DNA from: Metabacillus rhizolycopersici
GTDB taxonomy: Bacteria > Bacillota > Bacilli > Bacillales > Bacillaceae
Direction of reading: 5' to 3'
Assembly (NCBI RefSeq): GCF_020075705.1
Contig: NZ_JAIQUM010000008.1
Location: forward strand, 62,001 to 126,000
Length of the DNA stretch: 64,000 bases
Shown here: piece by piece, positions 19,907 to 27,990 of the stretch
Position numbering within the stretch: the stretch's first letter is position 1
How the letters are laid out: every line of letters starts with the position of its first letter
Notes under the pieces: generated by a model
The model's database searches: none
What the model saw: the letters and a program-made list of their open reading frames with translations, nothing else
What the model was told of the DNA's origin: nothing
Program-made: the position numbers and the translations under genes

Positions 19907-19993
19907 GAACAAAAGCGGCTTATGACCTCGAGGGGCTAGGAGCTGGATGCAGTGCGCTTATCCACAGTACAAGAATTTTATAGTTTTCTAAAT
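19907..19993 (+). repeat. R1 dispersed repeat, internally deleted (copy B)
   Basis: Begins GAACAAAAGCGG immediately after the ispG TAA, lacks the central hairpin, and ends in the module with a perfect DnaA box at 19958-19966. Confidence 0.85.
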
Positions 19994-19995
19994 AA

Positions 19996-20029
19996 CAAAA
20001 AAGGAATCGGTTTTGCCGATTCCTTTTTA
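19996..20029. terminator. Bidirectional terminator
   Basis: Stem AAAGGAATCGG/CCGATTCCTTT flanked by A and T tracts, between ispG (plus) and the small minus-strand gene. Confidence 0.92.
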
Positions 20030-20040
20030 TTATACCCATC

Positions 20041-20253
20041 TTATTTATCATCGTCTTCCGGAAGCAGCACAGCCCCGATATTAGCGTTCATCGAAAGTGA
20101 AGTATCAATATCATCCTCTACTTTATTTTCATTATTAAAATAATGGTCAATCGCAAAGTTTGCAGTATCCGTTTCATTTTCTTGTTTCAGAGGAATGGCT
20201 ACCTGACCATTTAATTCATTCTGTATCTTTTTGTTCAATTCATATCTGTTCAT
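20041..20253 (-). CDS. Small acidic hypothetical protein
   Basis: 70 aa, soluble, with a basic N-terminus and a very acidic C-terminus ending PEDDDK. No family recognised. A GAAGGGA ribosome-binding site lies 8 bases before the ATG at 20253, and a bidirectional terminator lies just downstream, so it reads as a real gene. An ATG two codons earlier is too close to the ribosome-binding site. Function unknown. Confidence 0.6.
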   Translation of the reverse strand: MNRYELNKKIQNELNGQVAIPLKQENETDTANFAIDHYFNNENKVEDDIDTSLSMNANIGAVLLPEDDDK

Positions 20254-20376
20254 TCTCATCTTCCCTTCATAAAGAGTGACCTAACTAAAAAACTTATGCA
20301 GATATCCACACCTTTTCTTCAACACCTCATTAATAATGAGGTGAGAATTTTACTGCATATTCATGCTACATAAAGA

Positions 20377-20414
20377 AAATAAGGGATTGACCAAACATGG
20401 TCAATCCCTTATTT
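20377..20414 (-). terminator. Terminator of yqfX
   Basis: Sixteen-bp stem AAATAAGGGATTGACC with its complement, 20 bases after the yqfX stop, ending in TTATTTTC on the minus strand. Confidence 0.85.
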
Positions 20415-20434
20415 CGATTTTCATATCGTCCATT

Positions 20435-20824
20435 TTAAAAAAATGGCGTTATAAAGATACCTAAAATTAGAGATACTAGCCCAATTCCAATCGCCCAAGC
20501 CCCTAATGCATTTGCCCCTCTTCTACGTGCAATAAAGCCAACGATAATACCTGCCGCTCCTAAAATAACAGGTAACATAAACAACGAAATAATGGAAAGA
20601 GCTAATGCTAAGAAACCTATTCCTTTGCCTCCGCTAACCACTTTATCGTCATCACTGTCAACTTTAGCATAGTCTCTTCTTACGTTTACCGGTGCTGCGA
20701 TTTCTGCTGCCGTTTCAGTCTCGAAGTCACTTTCGATTTCTTGATCTAGTGGCGTAATTCCCTTGTAATCAAGGGCGTTAAAACGATCTCGTTCTGGATT
20801 ATCGAACTTATTTTCGTTTGCCAT
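20435..20824 (-). CDS. yqfX: Membrane protein YqfX
   Basis: 129 aa. A hydrophilic acidic N-terminal half (about 1-65) is followed by two membrane segments separated by an RRRGANALG loop; glycine-rich GIGFLALALS begins the first. Function unknown. Length and place next to ispG match B. subtilis yqfX (129 aa). A GGAAGGGATCTT ribosome-binding site precedes the ATG. Confidence 0.82.
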   Translation of the reverse strand: MANENKFDNPERDRFNALDYKGITPLDQEIESDFETETAAEIAAPVNVRRDYAKVDSDDDKVVSGGKGIGFLALALSIISLFMLPVILGAAGIIVGFIARRRGANALGAWAIGIGLVSLILGIFITPFF

Positions 20825-21048
20825 TAAGATCCCTTCCTTTCTTAATTAAAGGAGCATTATTATTATGAACACCTGATAAAAAACTATTACTGTAAATCTT
20901 TTCTGTGCTCACGAAAAGTCCAAATATCCTCATTCACTCACCTATCTTTTATGACTAGCTTAGTGTTTGCTTTAGGCACGAAAACCAAATACATAAAAAA
21001 TTCTTTATGTTACACTTAGAGTAGAAATAGCAAAGGAGAGAACTTTTT

Positions 21049-21621
21049 ATGTTGCGACTAGGTATTGATATTGATGGCACAGTTACAGCCCCAGAAACAT
21101 TTGTCCCTTATTTAAATAAATCATTTAATAAATCTCTAACATATAATGATTTAAATCAATATGATTTAACGAAGGTATTAAATATTACTGAAGATGACTT
21201 TTGGCAATGGATGGACGAATTCGAACCGATTATTTATAAAGAAGCTCCACTTGCTTTACATGCTAAAACGGTTTTAGATGATTGGAAAGAGCAACATCAG
21301 TTATTGTTTATTAGTGCTAGAAGAAAGCATTTATTTGATATTACCCACAATTGGTTTAAAGAAAGGGAACTTTATTATCACAACATCGAATTAATTGGAA
21401 CTCATAATAAGCTTGAAGCTGTTAAGAACAATGAAATATCCATCTTTTTTGAGGACAAGCACGATAATGCTTGTATGATAAGTGAGGAGCATCAAATTCC
21501 CGTTATTTTATTTAATACACCTTATAACCAAGACCCTGTTCCAAAAGGTGTCGTACGTGTCAATCATTGGCTAGAAGCAAAAAACTGGGTAAATCAATGG
21601 TATGAAACAAAGGTTATTTAA
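21049..21621 (+). CDS. yqfW: HAD-type 5' nucleotidase-like protein YqfW
   Basis: 190-aa soluble HAD-superfamily protein. The DxDxT nucleophile motif GIDIDGT lies at residues 5-11, the second motif ISARR near residue 92, and the acidic metal site EDKHDNA near 143. It resembles the deoxyribonucleotide 5'-nucleotidase branch; the exact substrate is unknown. AAGGAGAG precedes the ATG. A full R1 repeat starts on the base after the stop codon. Confidence 0.85.
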   Translation: MLRLGIDIDGTVTAPETFVPYLNKSFNKSLTYNDLNQYDLTKVLNITEDDFWQWMDEFEPIIYKEAPLALHAKTVLDDWKEQHQLLFISARRKHLFDITHNWFKERELYYHNIELIGTHNKLEAVKNNEISIFFEDKHDNACMISEEHQIPVILFNTPYNQDPVPKGVVRVNHWLEAKNWVNQWYETKVI

Positions 21622-21792
21622 GAACAAAAGCGCAAGCGCCTTGATCAGCCTCAGGCATGGCATAAGACGCGCATGAATAGAAGGCGTACTTTGCCTTCAA
21701 TTCATGCGTGGCTTATGACCCCGAGGGGCTAGGCGCTGGAGCTGGATGTCGTGCGCTTATCCACAGTACAAGAATTTTATAGTTTCCTAAAC
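21622..21792 (+). repeat. R1 dispersed repeat, full length (copy C)
   Basis: About 170 bp. Nested stems are CATAAG/CTTATG, CGCATGAAT/ATTCATGCG and AAGGC/GCCTT, followed by the DnaA-box module (21757-21765). It is the most complete copy and sits directly after the yqfW stop. Confidence 0.9.
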
Positions 21793-21797
21793 GAACA

Positions 21798-21834
21798 TAA
21801 AAGCGTTCTGGCATTAATAGCCAGAACGCTTTTA
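21798..21834. terminator. Bidirectional terminator
   Basis: Stem AAAAGCGTTCTGGC/GCCAGAACGCTTTT, shared by yqfW (plus) and zur (minus). It overlaps the zur stop codon. Confidence 0.93.
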
Positions 21835-22242
21835 ATTACATTGTGGGCAAGTCCCATAGATCTCAAACTTATGGCCGCTTATATCATAGCCCGCTAAGTT
21901 TTCTTCGAAGTTCCCCATCGGACAACCAGGTATTTCTTTCGTTTTCCCACATTGTAAACAAATAAAATGATGATGATGATGCTTTGTATCACATGTAAAT
22001 CTAAAGTGTTTTTCACCAGACAACTCCGTCATTTCAAATATTCCTAAGTCTGCAAACAACGATAAATTTCTGTAAATGGTATCAAAGCTTAAGCCTGGAT
22101 AATCGTCTTTTAATGACTCTAACACATCTTTTGCTGTCAAATATTTATCGTAATCAGCAAAAAGCTGTAGCATTTCTTCTCTTTTATTTGTATATTTATA
22201 ACCTTTTTCTTTTAATAAGTCGAGAGCTTCTTGAACATTCAT
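21832..22242 (-). CDS. zur: Zinc uptake regulator Zur
   Basis: 136-aa Fur-family repressor that shuts off zinc import when zinc is sufficient. It has an N-terminal winged helix (about 1-80), a histidine run HHHHH as part of the metal site, and two structural CxxC pairs (CLQCG, CPQCN). The start is the ATG at 22242, which overlaps the znuB stop by 4 bp; a ten-residue upstream extension lies inside znuB. It is encoded with its target importer. In B. subtilis zur is separate from the importer genes. Confidence 0.92.
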   Translation of the reverse strand: MNVQEALDLLKEKGYKYTNKREEMLQLFADYDKYLTAKDVLESLKDDYPGLSFDTIYRNLSLFADLGIFEMTELSGEKHFRFTCDTKHHHHHFICLQCGKTKEIPGCPMGNFEENLAGYDISGHKFEIYGTCPQCN

Positions 22243-23081
22243 GAAACTTTCCCCTTTTTTATTTTTGTCCATAAAATTGTTACGATTAGAATGAGTACAG
22301 ATAAAACAACAATTGTCCCACCTGGAGCTAAATCTAAATAATATGCAAGGATTAATCCAATAATAACAGATATTTCGCCAAATAGGATAGAAAAGAATAT
22401 CGTTTGTTTAAAACCTTTCGCAATTCGGATACTTGCTGCTACTGGTAACGTCATTAGCGAGGAAACGAGTAAAATCCCAACGACTCTCATTGACGCTGAG
22501 ATGACTAACGCAACTATTAAAATAAAAATAAAATGAATCCATTTTGCATGAATCCCTGATGCAGATGCATGTTCTTCATCAAATGACAATAAAAAAAGCT
22601 CTTTATATAGAAGTAAGATCATCAAAATAACAAATACGGCTATACCGAGAATGACATAGAGATCCGTGCGGCTTACTGCGCTTATACTACCAAATAAGTA
22701 GCTGAAGAGGTCTGTATTAAATCCATCAGCTAACGAAATAAAAATTACGCTAATCCCGACACCACTTGATAAAATAATGGGAATGGCAAGTTCTTGATAA
22801 TGTTTATAAACTGTTCGGAGCTTTTCAATAAAGAGTGAACCCGTTACAGAGAAAACCATTCCTAAGTAAATTGGATTCAAACCTGCGAATATGCTAACCT
22901 TCTTTTCAAGCAACATGCTTGCGGCAATCCCGGCTAATGTTACATGACTTAACGCATCAGCAATTAAAGACATTCTCCTTACTACAATGAAAACACCGAG
23001 GAGAGGAGCAATTAACCCGATTACCATTCCTGCTAAAAATGCATTTTTTAAAAATTCATATTCAAAAAAACTGCTTAACAT
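22239..23081 (-). CDS. znuB: Zinc ABC transporter permease ZnuB
   Basis: 280-aa permease of the metal ABC-3 family with about eight membrane segments. It carries the family segment [15 protein letters not shown] near residue 32. Zinc specificity is inferred from the linked Zur gene and Zur box, since the fold is shared with manganese and iron importers. It overlaps zur by an ATGA. No substrate-binding protein is encoded here, so it must be elsewhere. Confidence 0.9.
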   Translation of the reverse strand: MLSSFFEYEFLKNAFLAGMVIGLIAPLLGVFIVVRRMSLIADALSHVTLAGIAASMLLEKKVSIFAGLNPIYLGMVFSVTGSLFIEKLRTVYKHYQELAIPIILSSGVGISVIFISLADGFNTDLFSYLFGSISAVSRTDLYVILGIAVFVILMILLLYKELFLLSFDEEHASASGIHAKWIHFIFILIVALVISASMRVVGILLVSSLMTLPVAASIRIAKGFKQTIFFSILFGEISVIIGLILAYYLDLAPGGTIVVLSVLILIVTILWTKIKKGKVS

Positions 23082-23096
23082 TGTTTACATCCTCCA

Positions 23097-23858
23097 TTAG
23101 TGGGAGTGATCATGTGTTAACACATGCAATGAGTGTCCATAAAACTCAGACATCTCATCATCCTTTAACGATTCAAAGTCTTTAGAATTACCGTGAAAAT
23201 ATAAGTTTTTATTAATACACGCTACATGTGATACCTTATCAGTAATCGCTCCAATATCATGGGAAACCAAAATTAACGTTATCCCTAAATTTTTATTCAA
23301 GTGCGTTAGCATTTCATAAAAATTTTGAACAGTTTGCGCATCCACGCCTACTGTAGGCTCATCTAGGATTAATAACTTCGGATTGCTTACGATTGCTCGA
23401 GCGATGAATGCCCGTTGCTGCTGGCCCCCTGAAAGCTCGCCAATATTCCGTTTTGCAAACTTAGTTAACCCCACTGACTCAATCGCATCATAAACCTTCC
23501 TGCGGTCTTGTGCCGTCATAAATTTAAATAAACCTATCTTAGACGTTAGACCACTCGAAACAACCTCGAAGACAGATGCGGGAAAACCAGTGTTAAAGCT
23601 ATTTGCTTTTTGTGAAACAAACCCGATTTCATGCCAATTTTTAAATTTCTCTATCTGCTGACCAAACAACTTAATTTCACCTTGCTGTGGTTTTAATAAT
23701 CCTAGTAGGCATTTTAATAAAGTTGTCTTCCCAGATCCATTTGGACCGACAAGTCCGAGAAAACTCCCCTTCTCAACAGTAAGATGAATATCCTCCAGCA
23801 CTCTTTGGCGTTCATATGTGAAGTTTACATGATTTATTTCAATTACAGGTTGTATCAT
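23097..23858 (-). CDS. znuC: Zinc ABC transporter ATP-binding protein ZnuC
   Basis: 253-aa ATPase, first gene of znuC-znuB-zur. Walker A is GPNGSGKTT (38-46), the signature LSGGQQQRA near 140, and Walker B LLILDEPTVGVD. The C-terminus ends in a histidine-rich tail (HVLTHDHSH), common in zinc transport proteins. A near-perfect Zur operator lies 26 bp upstream. Confidence 0.92.
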   Translation of the reverse strand: MIQPVIEINHVNFTYERQRVLEDIHLTVEKGSFLGLVGPNGSGKTTLLKCLLGLLKPQQGEIKLFGQQIEKFKNWHEIGFVSQKANSFNTGFPASVFEVVSSGLTSKIGLFKFMTAQDRRKVYDAIESVGLTKFAKRNIGELSGGQQQRAFIARAIVSNPKLLILDEPTVGVDAQTVQNFYEMLTHLNKNLGITLILVSHDIGAITDKVSHVACINKNLYFHGNSKDFESLKDDEMSEFYGHSLHVLTHDHSH

Positions 23859-23883
23859 ATATCGTCATCCTTTTCAAATTAAG

Positions 23884-23896
23884 AATCGTTACGATT
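23884..23896 (-). promoter_or_regulatory. Zur operator of znuCB-zur
   Basis: AATCGTTACGATT is a perfect 6-1-6 palindrome of the Fur-family type and matches the core of Bacillus Zur boxes. Its position just upstream of znuC fits zinc-dependent repression. Confidence 0.8.
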
Positions 23897-24038
23897 TACA
23901 AGAAGTAAACAAATAAACGATTGGTTATAACATGAAAATTATACAGAAAAATCATCATTATGTAAAGGATTAAATATACTTTTAAAAACAGCACATTTTA
24001 ATAAATCCTCCATACATTGTTTTAGAGGAGGTTTGAAA

Positions 24039-24293
24039 ATGATTTTATTTCAAAAGATTATTAACCAAAAGCTTAATAACATATCAGTTGAGGAACTTAT
24101 GCAATACGCAAAGCAATTTAATGTTACGATCGATCGCGCACAAGCCATACAGGTTGTTAAGGCCATGCAGGGTCAAAATATTAATATTTTTAATATGACT
24201 GAACGTAAACAACTATTAGCAAAAATTGCTCGTATTACCTCTCCAGAAACAGCTCAACAGGTTAATCAGATTTTCCAGAAATTCACCAACTAA
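24039..24293 (+). CDS. yqfT: DUF2624 family protein YqfT
   Basis: 84-aa helical protein of unknown function, conserved in bacilli at this place. The start is the ATG at 24039, seven bases after a GAGGAGG ribosome-binding site; a TTG two codons upstream is less likely. A terminator follows. It lies alone between the zinc operon and nfo. Confidence 0.8.
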   Translation: MILFQKIINQKLNNISVEELMQYAKQFNVTIDRAQAIQVVKAMQGQNINIFNMTERKQLLAKIARITSPETAQQVNQIFQKFTN

Positions 24294-24373
24294 TATATAC
24301 TTAAAATACAAAGTCTTATAATCATTTCTGTGTTCGCTTCTTTAATCGTAACTGGATACACCCAAATACTATA

Positions 24374-24411
24374 AAAAGACAGTTCAATCATTATTGTTCT
24401 GTCTTTTTCCT
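24374..24411 (+). terminator. Terminator of yqfT
   Basis: Stem AAAAAGACAG/CTGTCTTTTT followed by CC; the stem itself supplies the T run. Confidence 0.85.
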
Positions 24412-24428
24412 CTGAAATAAGTACATAT

Positions 24429-24589
24429 AAGAAAAGCGCAAGCGCCTTGAACAGCCTCAGGCATGGCATAAGACGCGCATGAATAGGCGTACTTTGCCTT
24501 CAATTCATGCGTGGCTTATGACCCCGAGGGGCTAGGCCGCTTGCGCTGGACACTAAAACTAATTCAAAAAATTTATACTTTCTTATCTT
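24429..24589 (+). repeat. R1 dispersed repeat (copy D)
   Basis: Subtype without the DnaA-box module; it instead ends GGACACTAAAACTAATTC like copy F. Outer arms GCGCAAGCGCC and GGCCGCTTGCGC pair. A 3-base deletion shortens the inner hairpin arm. Confidence 0.88.
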
Positions 24590-24595
24590 TTTAAA

Positions 24596-24627
24596 AAAGA
24601 GAACTAATGATCACACTAGTTCTCTTT
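24596..24627 (-). terminator. Terminator of nfo
   Basis: Eleven-bp stem AAAGAGAACTA/TAGTTCTCTTT with a T run on the minus-strand exit side. Confidence 0.88.
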
Positions 24628-24645
24628 CTTAAGTAAGTTTCAATT

Positions 24646-25539
24646 TTATTGATTTAAAATCTTATCTAATACCCCAGCATCAAACATCTGTTCTTTAAAC
24701 ATATTAATTTCAAATTTGTAAGGAGGCTTTTTATTTTTTTTATCCTCTCCTACATATGGAGTTTCAAGTATTTTAGGGATACTTGTTAATGAAGGGTGAT
24801 GAATAACTTTATTTAAAGCGTCAAATCCGATATGACCAAATCCGATATTTTCGTGTCGGTCTTTTCTGGCACCCATTGGATTTTTGCTATCATTAATGTG
24901 AAGAACCTTCAATCGATCTAAACCAATAATTGAATCAAATTCCTGTAGAACACCGTCGAGATTGCCTACTATATCATATCCAGCGTCATGTATATGACAA
25001 GTATCTAAACAGATTGATAAATGCTGATTATGTGTAACACCATCGATAATTTTGGCTAGTTCATCAAAAGATCGACCACATTCAGTACCCTTTCCTGCCA
25101 TTGTCTCTAAAGCAATTTGGACTTCGTGATTTTGTTCAAGAACTTCGTTTAAGCCTTCAATAATTTTTTTAATGCCTTCGTCTGCTCCAGCACCTACATG
25201 TGCACCAGGATGCAAGACAATCTGTTTAGCACCTAAGGCATTTGTACGCTCAATTTCTGAACGTAGGAAGTTAACCCCAAGCTCAAACGTATCAGGGTTT
25301 GTTGTATTTCCTATGTTAATAATATATGGAGCATGAACGATGATTTCATCGATTCCATTTTCCTTCATATGAGCTTGTCCAGCTTCTATATTTAAGTCTT
25401 CAATATTCTTACGTCGCGTGTTTTGCGGAGCACCAGTATAAATCATAAAGGTATTTGCGCCATACGAAACGGCTTCTTCACTTGAAGCTAAAAGCATTTT
25501 TTTACCGCTCATCGAGACATGTGAACCAATTTTAAGCAT
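24646..25539 (-). CDS. nfo: Endonuclease IV
   Basis: 297-aa AP endonuclease of base excision repair that cleaves 5' of abasic sites. It is a TIM-barrel enzyme with a three-zinc site. Visible motifs are GSHVSMSG at the N-terminus, LHPGAH near residue 112, [22 protein letters not shown] and [22 protein letters not shown]. In bacilli it contributes to spore DNA repair. It lies 11 bases downstream of cshB and is probably co-transcribed. Confidence 0.95.
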   Translation of the reverse strand: MLKIGSHVSMSGKKMLLASSEEAVSYGANTFMIYTGAPQNTRRKNIEDLNIEAGQAHMKENGIDEIIVHAPYIINIGNTTNPDTFELGVNFLRSEIERTNALGAKQIVLHPGAHVGAGADEGIKKIIEGLNEVLEQNHEVQIALETMAGKGTECGRSFDELAKIIDGVTHNQHLSICLDTCHIHDAGYDIVGNLDGVLQEFDSIIGLDRLKVLHINDSKNPMGARKDRHENIGFGHIGFDALNKVIHHPSLTSIPKILETPYVGEDKKNKKPPYKFEINMFKEQMFDAGVLDKILNQ

Positions 25540-25550
25540 TCATCTTCCCC

Positions 25551-26867
25551 CTATTTGCTTTTCCGATTTAATCTTCGCTGTCTCTTTTTAATTTGTTCCA
25601 TCTCTCGACCCATTTTCTTTTTATAGCCCGGCTTAACATTTTTCGGTCTTTGAACAATACTTTTTGCCAAGGCGTCTACTTCATCAGCAACTTTTTTTCG
25701 CTTTTGACGTCGTTTACGGTCAATGGAATCCTTCCATTCACCATCAATAAAGTCTTTATTTACAAATTCAATACCTAGCTTCTCCAATTTGTTTAATGCA
25801 TCCTCGTCAGACGTATCAAAAAGGGTAACTGCAGTACCTGAATTACCTGCACGTGCTGTTCTTCCTACACGATGGATATAAAAATCTAATTCTGTTGTCG
25901 GAATCTCGTAGTTTATGACATGACTTACACCTTTAATATCAATACCGCGAGCGGCTAAATCTGTCGCTACAACATATTGGAAGTCTAAATCATTAATTTG
26001 CTTCATCATTTTTTTACGATCACGTGGAGATAGATCACCATGAATGCGCCCCACCTTTAATCCTTTTTCAATGAGAGCATCTGCGACTTCGTCGGCATTC
26101 TTCTTCGTGTTTGTAAAAACAATTGCTAAAAATGGATTAAACGAAACCAGCATATCATGAACTAGTTTGATTTTATTACGATGTCTAGTCGGTATTAATA
26201 CATGTTCAATTTTCTCAGCTGTAGCTTGCTTAGGAGCCACATGTGTAAACTTTGGATTTTCTAAATATTTTTTCAAAAATGGCTTTAATTTTTCAGGAAT
26301 GGTTGCAGAAAACACAAGAATTTGCAAGTTGTCAGGCATTTGACTTGCTACCATATCCACTTCCTTAATAAATCCCATATCAAGCATTAAATCCGCTTCA
26401 TCAACGACAAATGTCCGAACTTTATTAACAATTAACGCTTGTTCTTTTACAAGATCGTTAACCCTCCCCGGTGTCCCTACGACAATTTGTGGTTGAGATT
26501 TCAACTTATCAATCGTCCGTTGCTTATCTGTTCCGCCAATATAACATTTCGCAGTGATTTCCTCCGGTGAAAAGGCAATAATTTTAACTGCTTCGTTATA
26601 GATTTGTGTCGCTAATTCTCTAGTAGGTGCCGTAATAACGACCTGAACCTCTTTTCGATCTGGATCAATTTTGTTTAGTAACGGTACTAAATAAGCATGT
26701 GTTTTTCCTGTACCTGTTTGTGATTGTCCGATCGCACTTTCACCTTTTACTATTGACGGAATTAGTCTTTCTTGAATTTCAGTCGGTTCAAAAAATCTCA
26801 ATTCCTTCGTTAACGCCTCTATAATAAACGGTTTTAATGAAAAACGTTCAAATTTTGATTGTTTCAT
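25551..26867 (-). CDS. cshB: DEAD-box RNA helicase CshB
   Basis: 438-aa ATP-dependent RNA helicase associated with cold adaptation and ribosome or mRNA work. Motif I GQSQTGTGKT is at 47-56, then DEAD, SAT (FSATIP) and motif VI HRVGRTARAG. A basic C-terminal tail (RPKNVKPGYKKKMG onward) probably binds RNA. The start is the second ATG (26867), 9 nt after AAGGAG; the first ATG abuts that site. This gives exactly the B. subtilis YqfR length. Confidence 0.94.
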   Translation of the reverse strand: MKQSKFERFSLKPFIIEALTKELRFFEPTEIQERLIPSIVKGESAIGQSQTGTGKTHAYLVPLLNKIDPDRKEVQVVITAPTRELATQIYNEAVKIIAFSPEEITAKCYIGGTDKQRTIDKLKSQPQIVVGTPGRVNDLVKEQALIVNKVRTFVVDEADLMLDMGFIKEVDMVASQMPDNLQILVFSATIPEKLKPFLKKYLENPKFTHVAPKQATAEKIEHVLIPTRHRNKIKLVHDMLVSFNPFLAIVFTNTKKNADEVADALIEKGLKVGRIHGDLSPRDRKKMMKQINDLDFQYVVATDLAARGIDIKGVSHVINYEIPTTELDFYIHRVGRTARAGNSGTAVTLFDTSDEDALNKLEKLGIEFVNKDFIDGEWKDSIDRKRRQKRKKVADEVDALAKSIVQRPKNVKPGYKKKMGREMEQIKKRQRRLNRKSK

Positions 26868-27182
26868 CCGTGTCATCTCCTTATTTGATAAAGCTTTGAC
26901 ACACCTTTAAAAAGGCGCACTTTATCAATCCATCACTACATTATAACCGATTCGTGAAAAAACTCAAATAAAGTATGTATTTTGTCAATAAAGAAACACC
27001 CCTTATTTAAAGATTTTCTTAATCACAAAGATGTTTTTTGACCTTATTAAGATTCCCAGTAAAAGTATCCTCCGATTCTTCTATCTGTACTCGTTCATTT
27101 TAATCGATAAAGTTGGGATAGCATTTTCTCTATGCCTGCATAATCTATGGTTAGGGTAACTTACTTTGAAAGGAGGATTTCT
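26868..27182. other. Divergent spacer between cshB and yqfQ
   Basis: 315 bp with the leaders of both genes. Nothing coding or strongly structured is visible apart from the GAAAGGAGG ribosome-binding site of yqfQ at its right end. Confidence 0.6.
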
Positions 27183-27830
27183 ATGTTTCAACAACGACCA
27201 ATGCCTCCGATGAATTCTAGAGGTTTCTTTCCTGGGCAAGGACAAATGCCAATGGGTCGACCACCATTGCGCAGTCCTTTCATGGGTGGTGGACAACAGT
27301 TTGGTTCTCCCATGCCAACAAGAGGTGCTGGCGGATTAAAAGGTTTGATCTCACGAATTATCCCCGGTAGTCAGGGTGCTGCTGGTGCTACAAACACACA
27401 AGGATTAATTTCAGGGGTCACTGGTGCATCCAGAGCTACTGGAGCTACTGGTGGAGTACTACAAGGATTAACAAATCCAGCAAATATTTCAGGAATGCTT
27501 GGTAATGTTCAAAAAGTGCTAGGTATGGCTCAACAGGTAACACCGATGGTACAACAATATGGACCATTAGTAAAAAATTTACCTGCTATGCTAAAAATCT
27601 ATCGTGAATTAAAAAGTGGGGACTCTGATGATACAACAACAGAAGATGTCAAGGACGAAAAGTCAGACGTTGCCGTAGAAGAGCAGCCAAAACCTAGAAA
27701 ACAAACAAAACAATCACAATCAGACATTGAACCTGAAATCGAAGCTTCCAATCCTGAAACAAAGACTACGAAAAAAGGAAAAAAACGTTCCCCAGTATCG
27801 AGCGGTTCAAAACCAAAGATGTATATTTAA
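27183..27830 (+). CDS. yqfQ: YqfQ/VrrA-like protein
   Basis: 215 aa. The N-terminus (about 1-45) is rich in Pro, Gln, Gly and Met (MFQQRPMPPM, GQMPMGRPP), as in the VrrA/YqfQ family. A Gly/Ala/Thr-rich middle and a hydrophobic helix (about 95-135) follow, then a charged Lys/Glu-rich tail. The family is linked to the spore surface, but function is not established. The start is the ATG at 27183 after GAAAGGAGG; a twelve-codon upstream extension contains that site. Confidence 0.82.
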   Translation: MFQQRPMPPMNSRGFFPGQGQMPMGRPPLRSPFMGGGQQFGSPMPTRGAGGLKGLISRIIPGSQGAAGATNTQGLISGVTGASRATGATGGVLQGLTNPANISGMLGNVQKVLGMAQQVTPMVQQYGPLVKNLPAMLKIYRELKSGDSDDTTTEDVKDEKSDVAVEEQPKPRKQTKQSQSDIEPEIEASNPETKTTKKGKKRSPVSSGSKPKMYI

Positions 27831-27888
27831 TTTTCCTCTTTGTATTCTTCACTGATGTTCGATATAATATTAAGAGATTATAAGAATA

Positions 27889-27912
27889 AAGAGCCGTTTT
27901 GCGGCTTTTTTT
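27889..27912 (+). terminator. Terminator of yqfQ
   Basis: Short stem GAGCCG/CGGCTTT with a T7 run, 60 bases after the stop codon. Confidence 0.85.
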
Positions 27913-27917
27913 CAATG

Positions 27918-27968
27918 AAAAAAGGGACGAAGTATCACTATCTTATTACTTCATGCAATCCCCTTTTT
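27918..27968 (+). terminator. Terminator-like hairpin in the ispH leader
   Basis: AAAAAAGGGA plus CGAAGTA pairs with TACTTCA and TCCCCTTTTT across a bulge, ending in a T run just 12 bases before the ispH ribosome-binding site. It could end leftward readthrough or attenuate ispH. Confidence 0.5.
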
Positions 27969-27990
27969 GATCTCTTAAGGAGGCAATGAA

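Larger units (their letters stand above)
24294..24645. other. Spacer between yqfT and nfo
   Basis: Contains the yqfT terminator, a full R1 repeat and the nfo terminator; nothing else recognisable. Confidence 0.7.

Noticed and set aside
27139..27147. CATAATCTA upstream of yqfQ, matching a sigma-K -10 box
   Set aside because: No AC-type -35 at the right distance; in AT-rich sequence the -10 alone is not enough.
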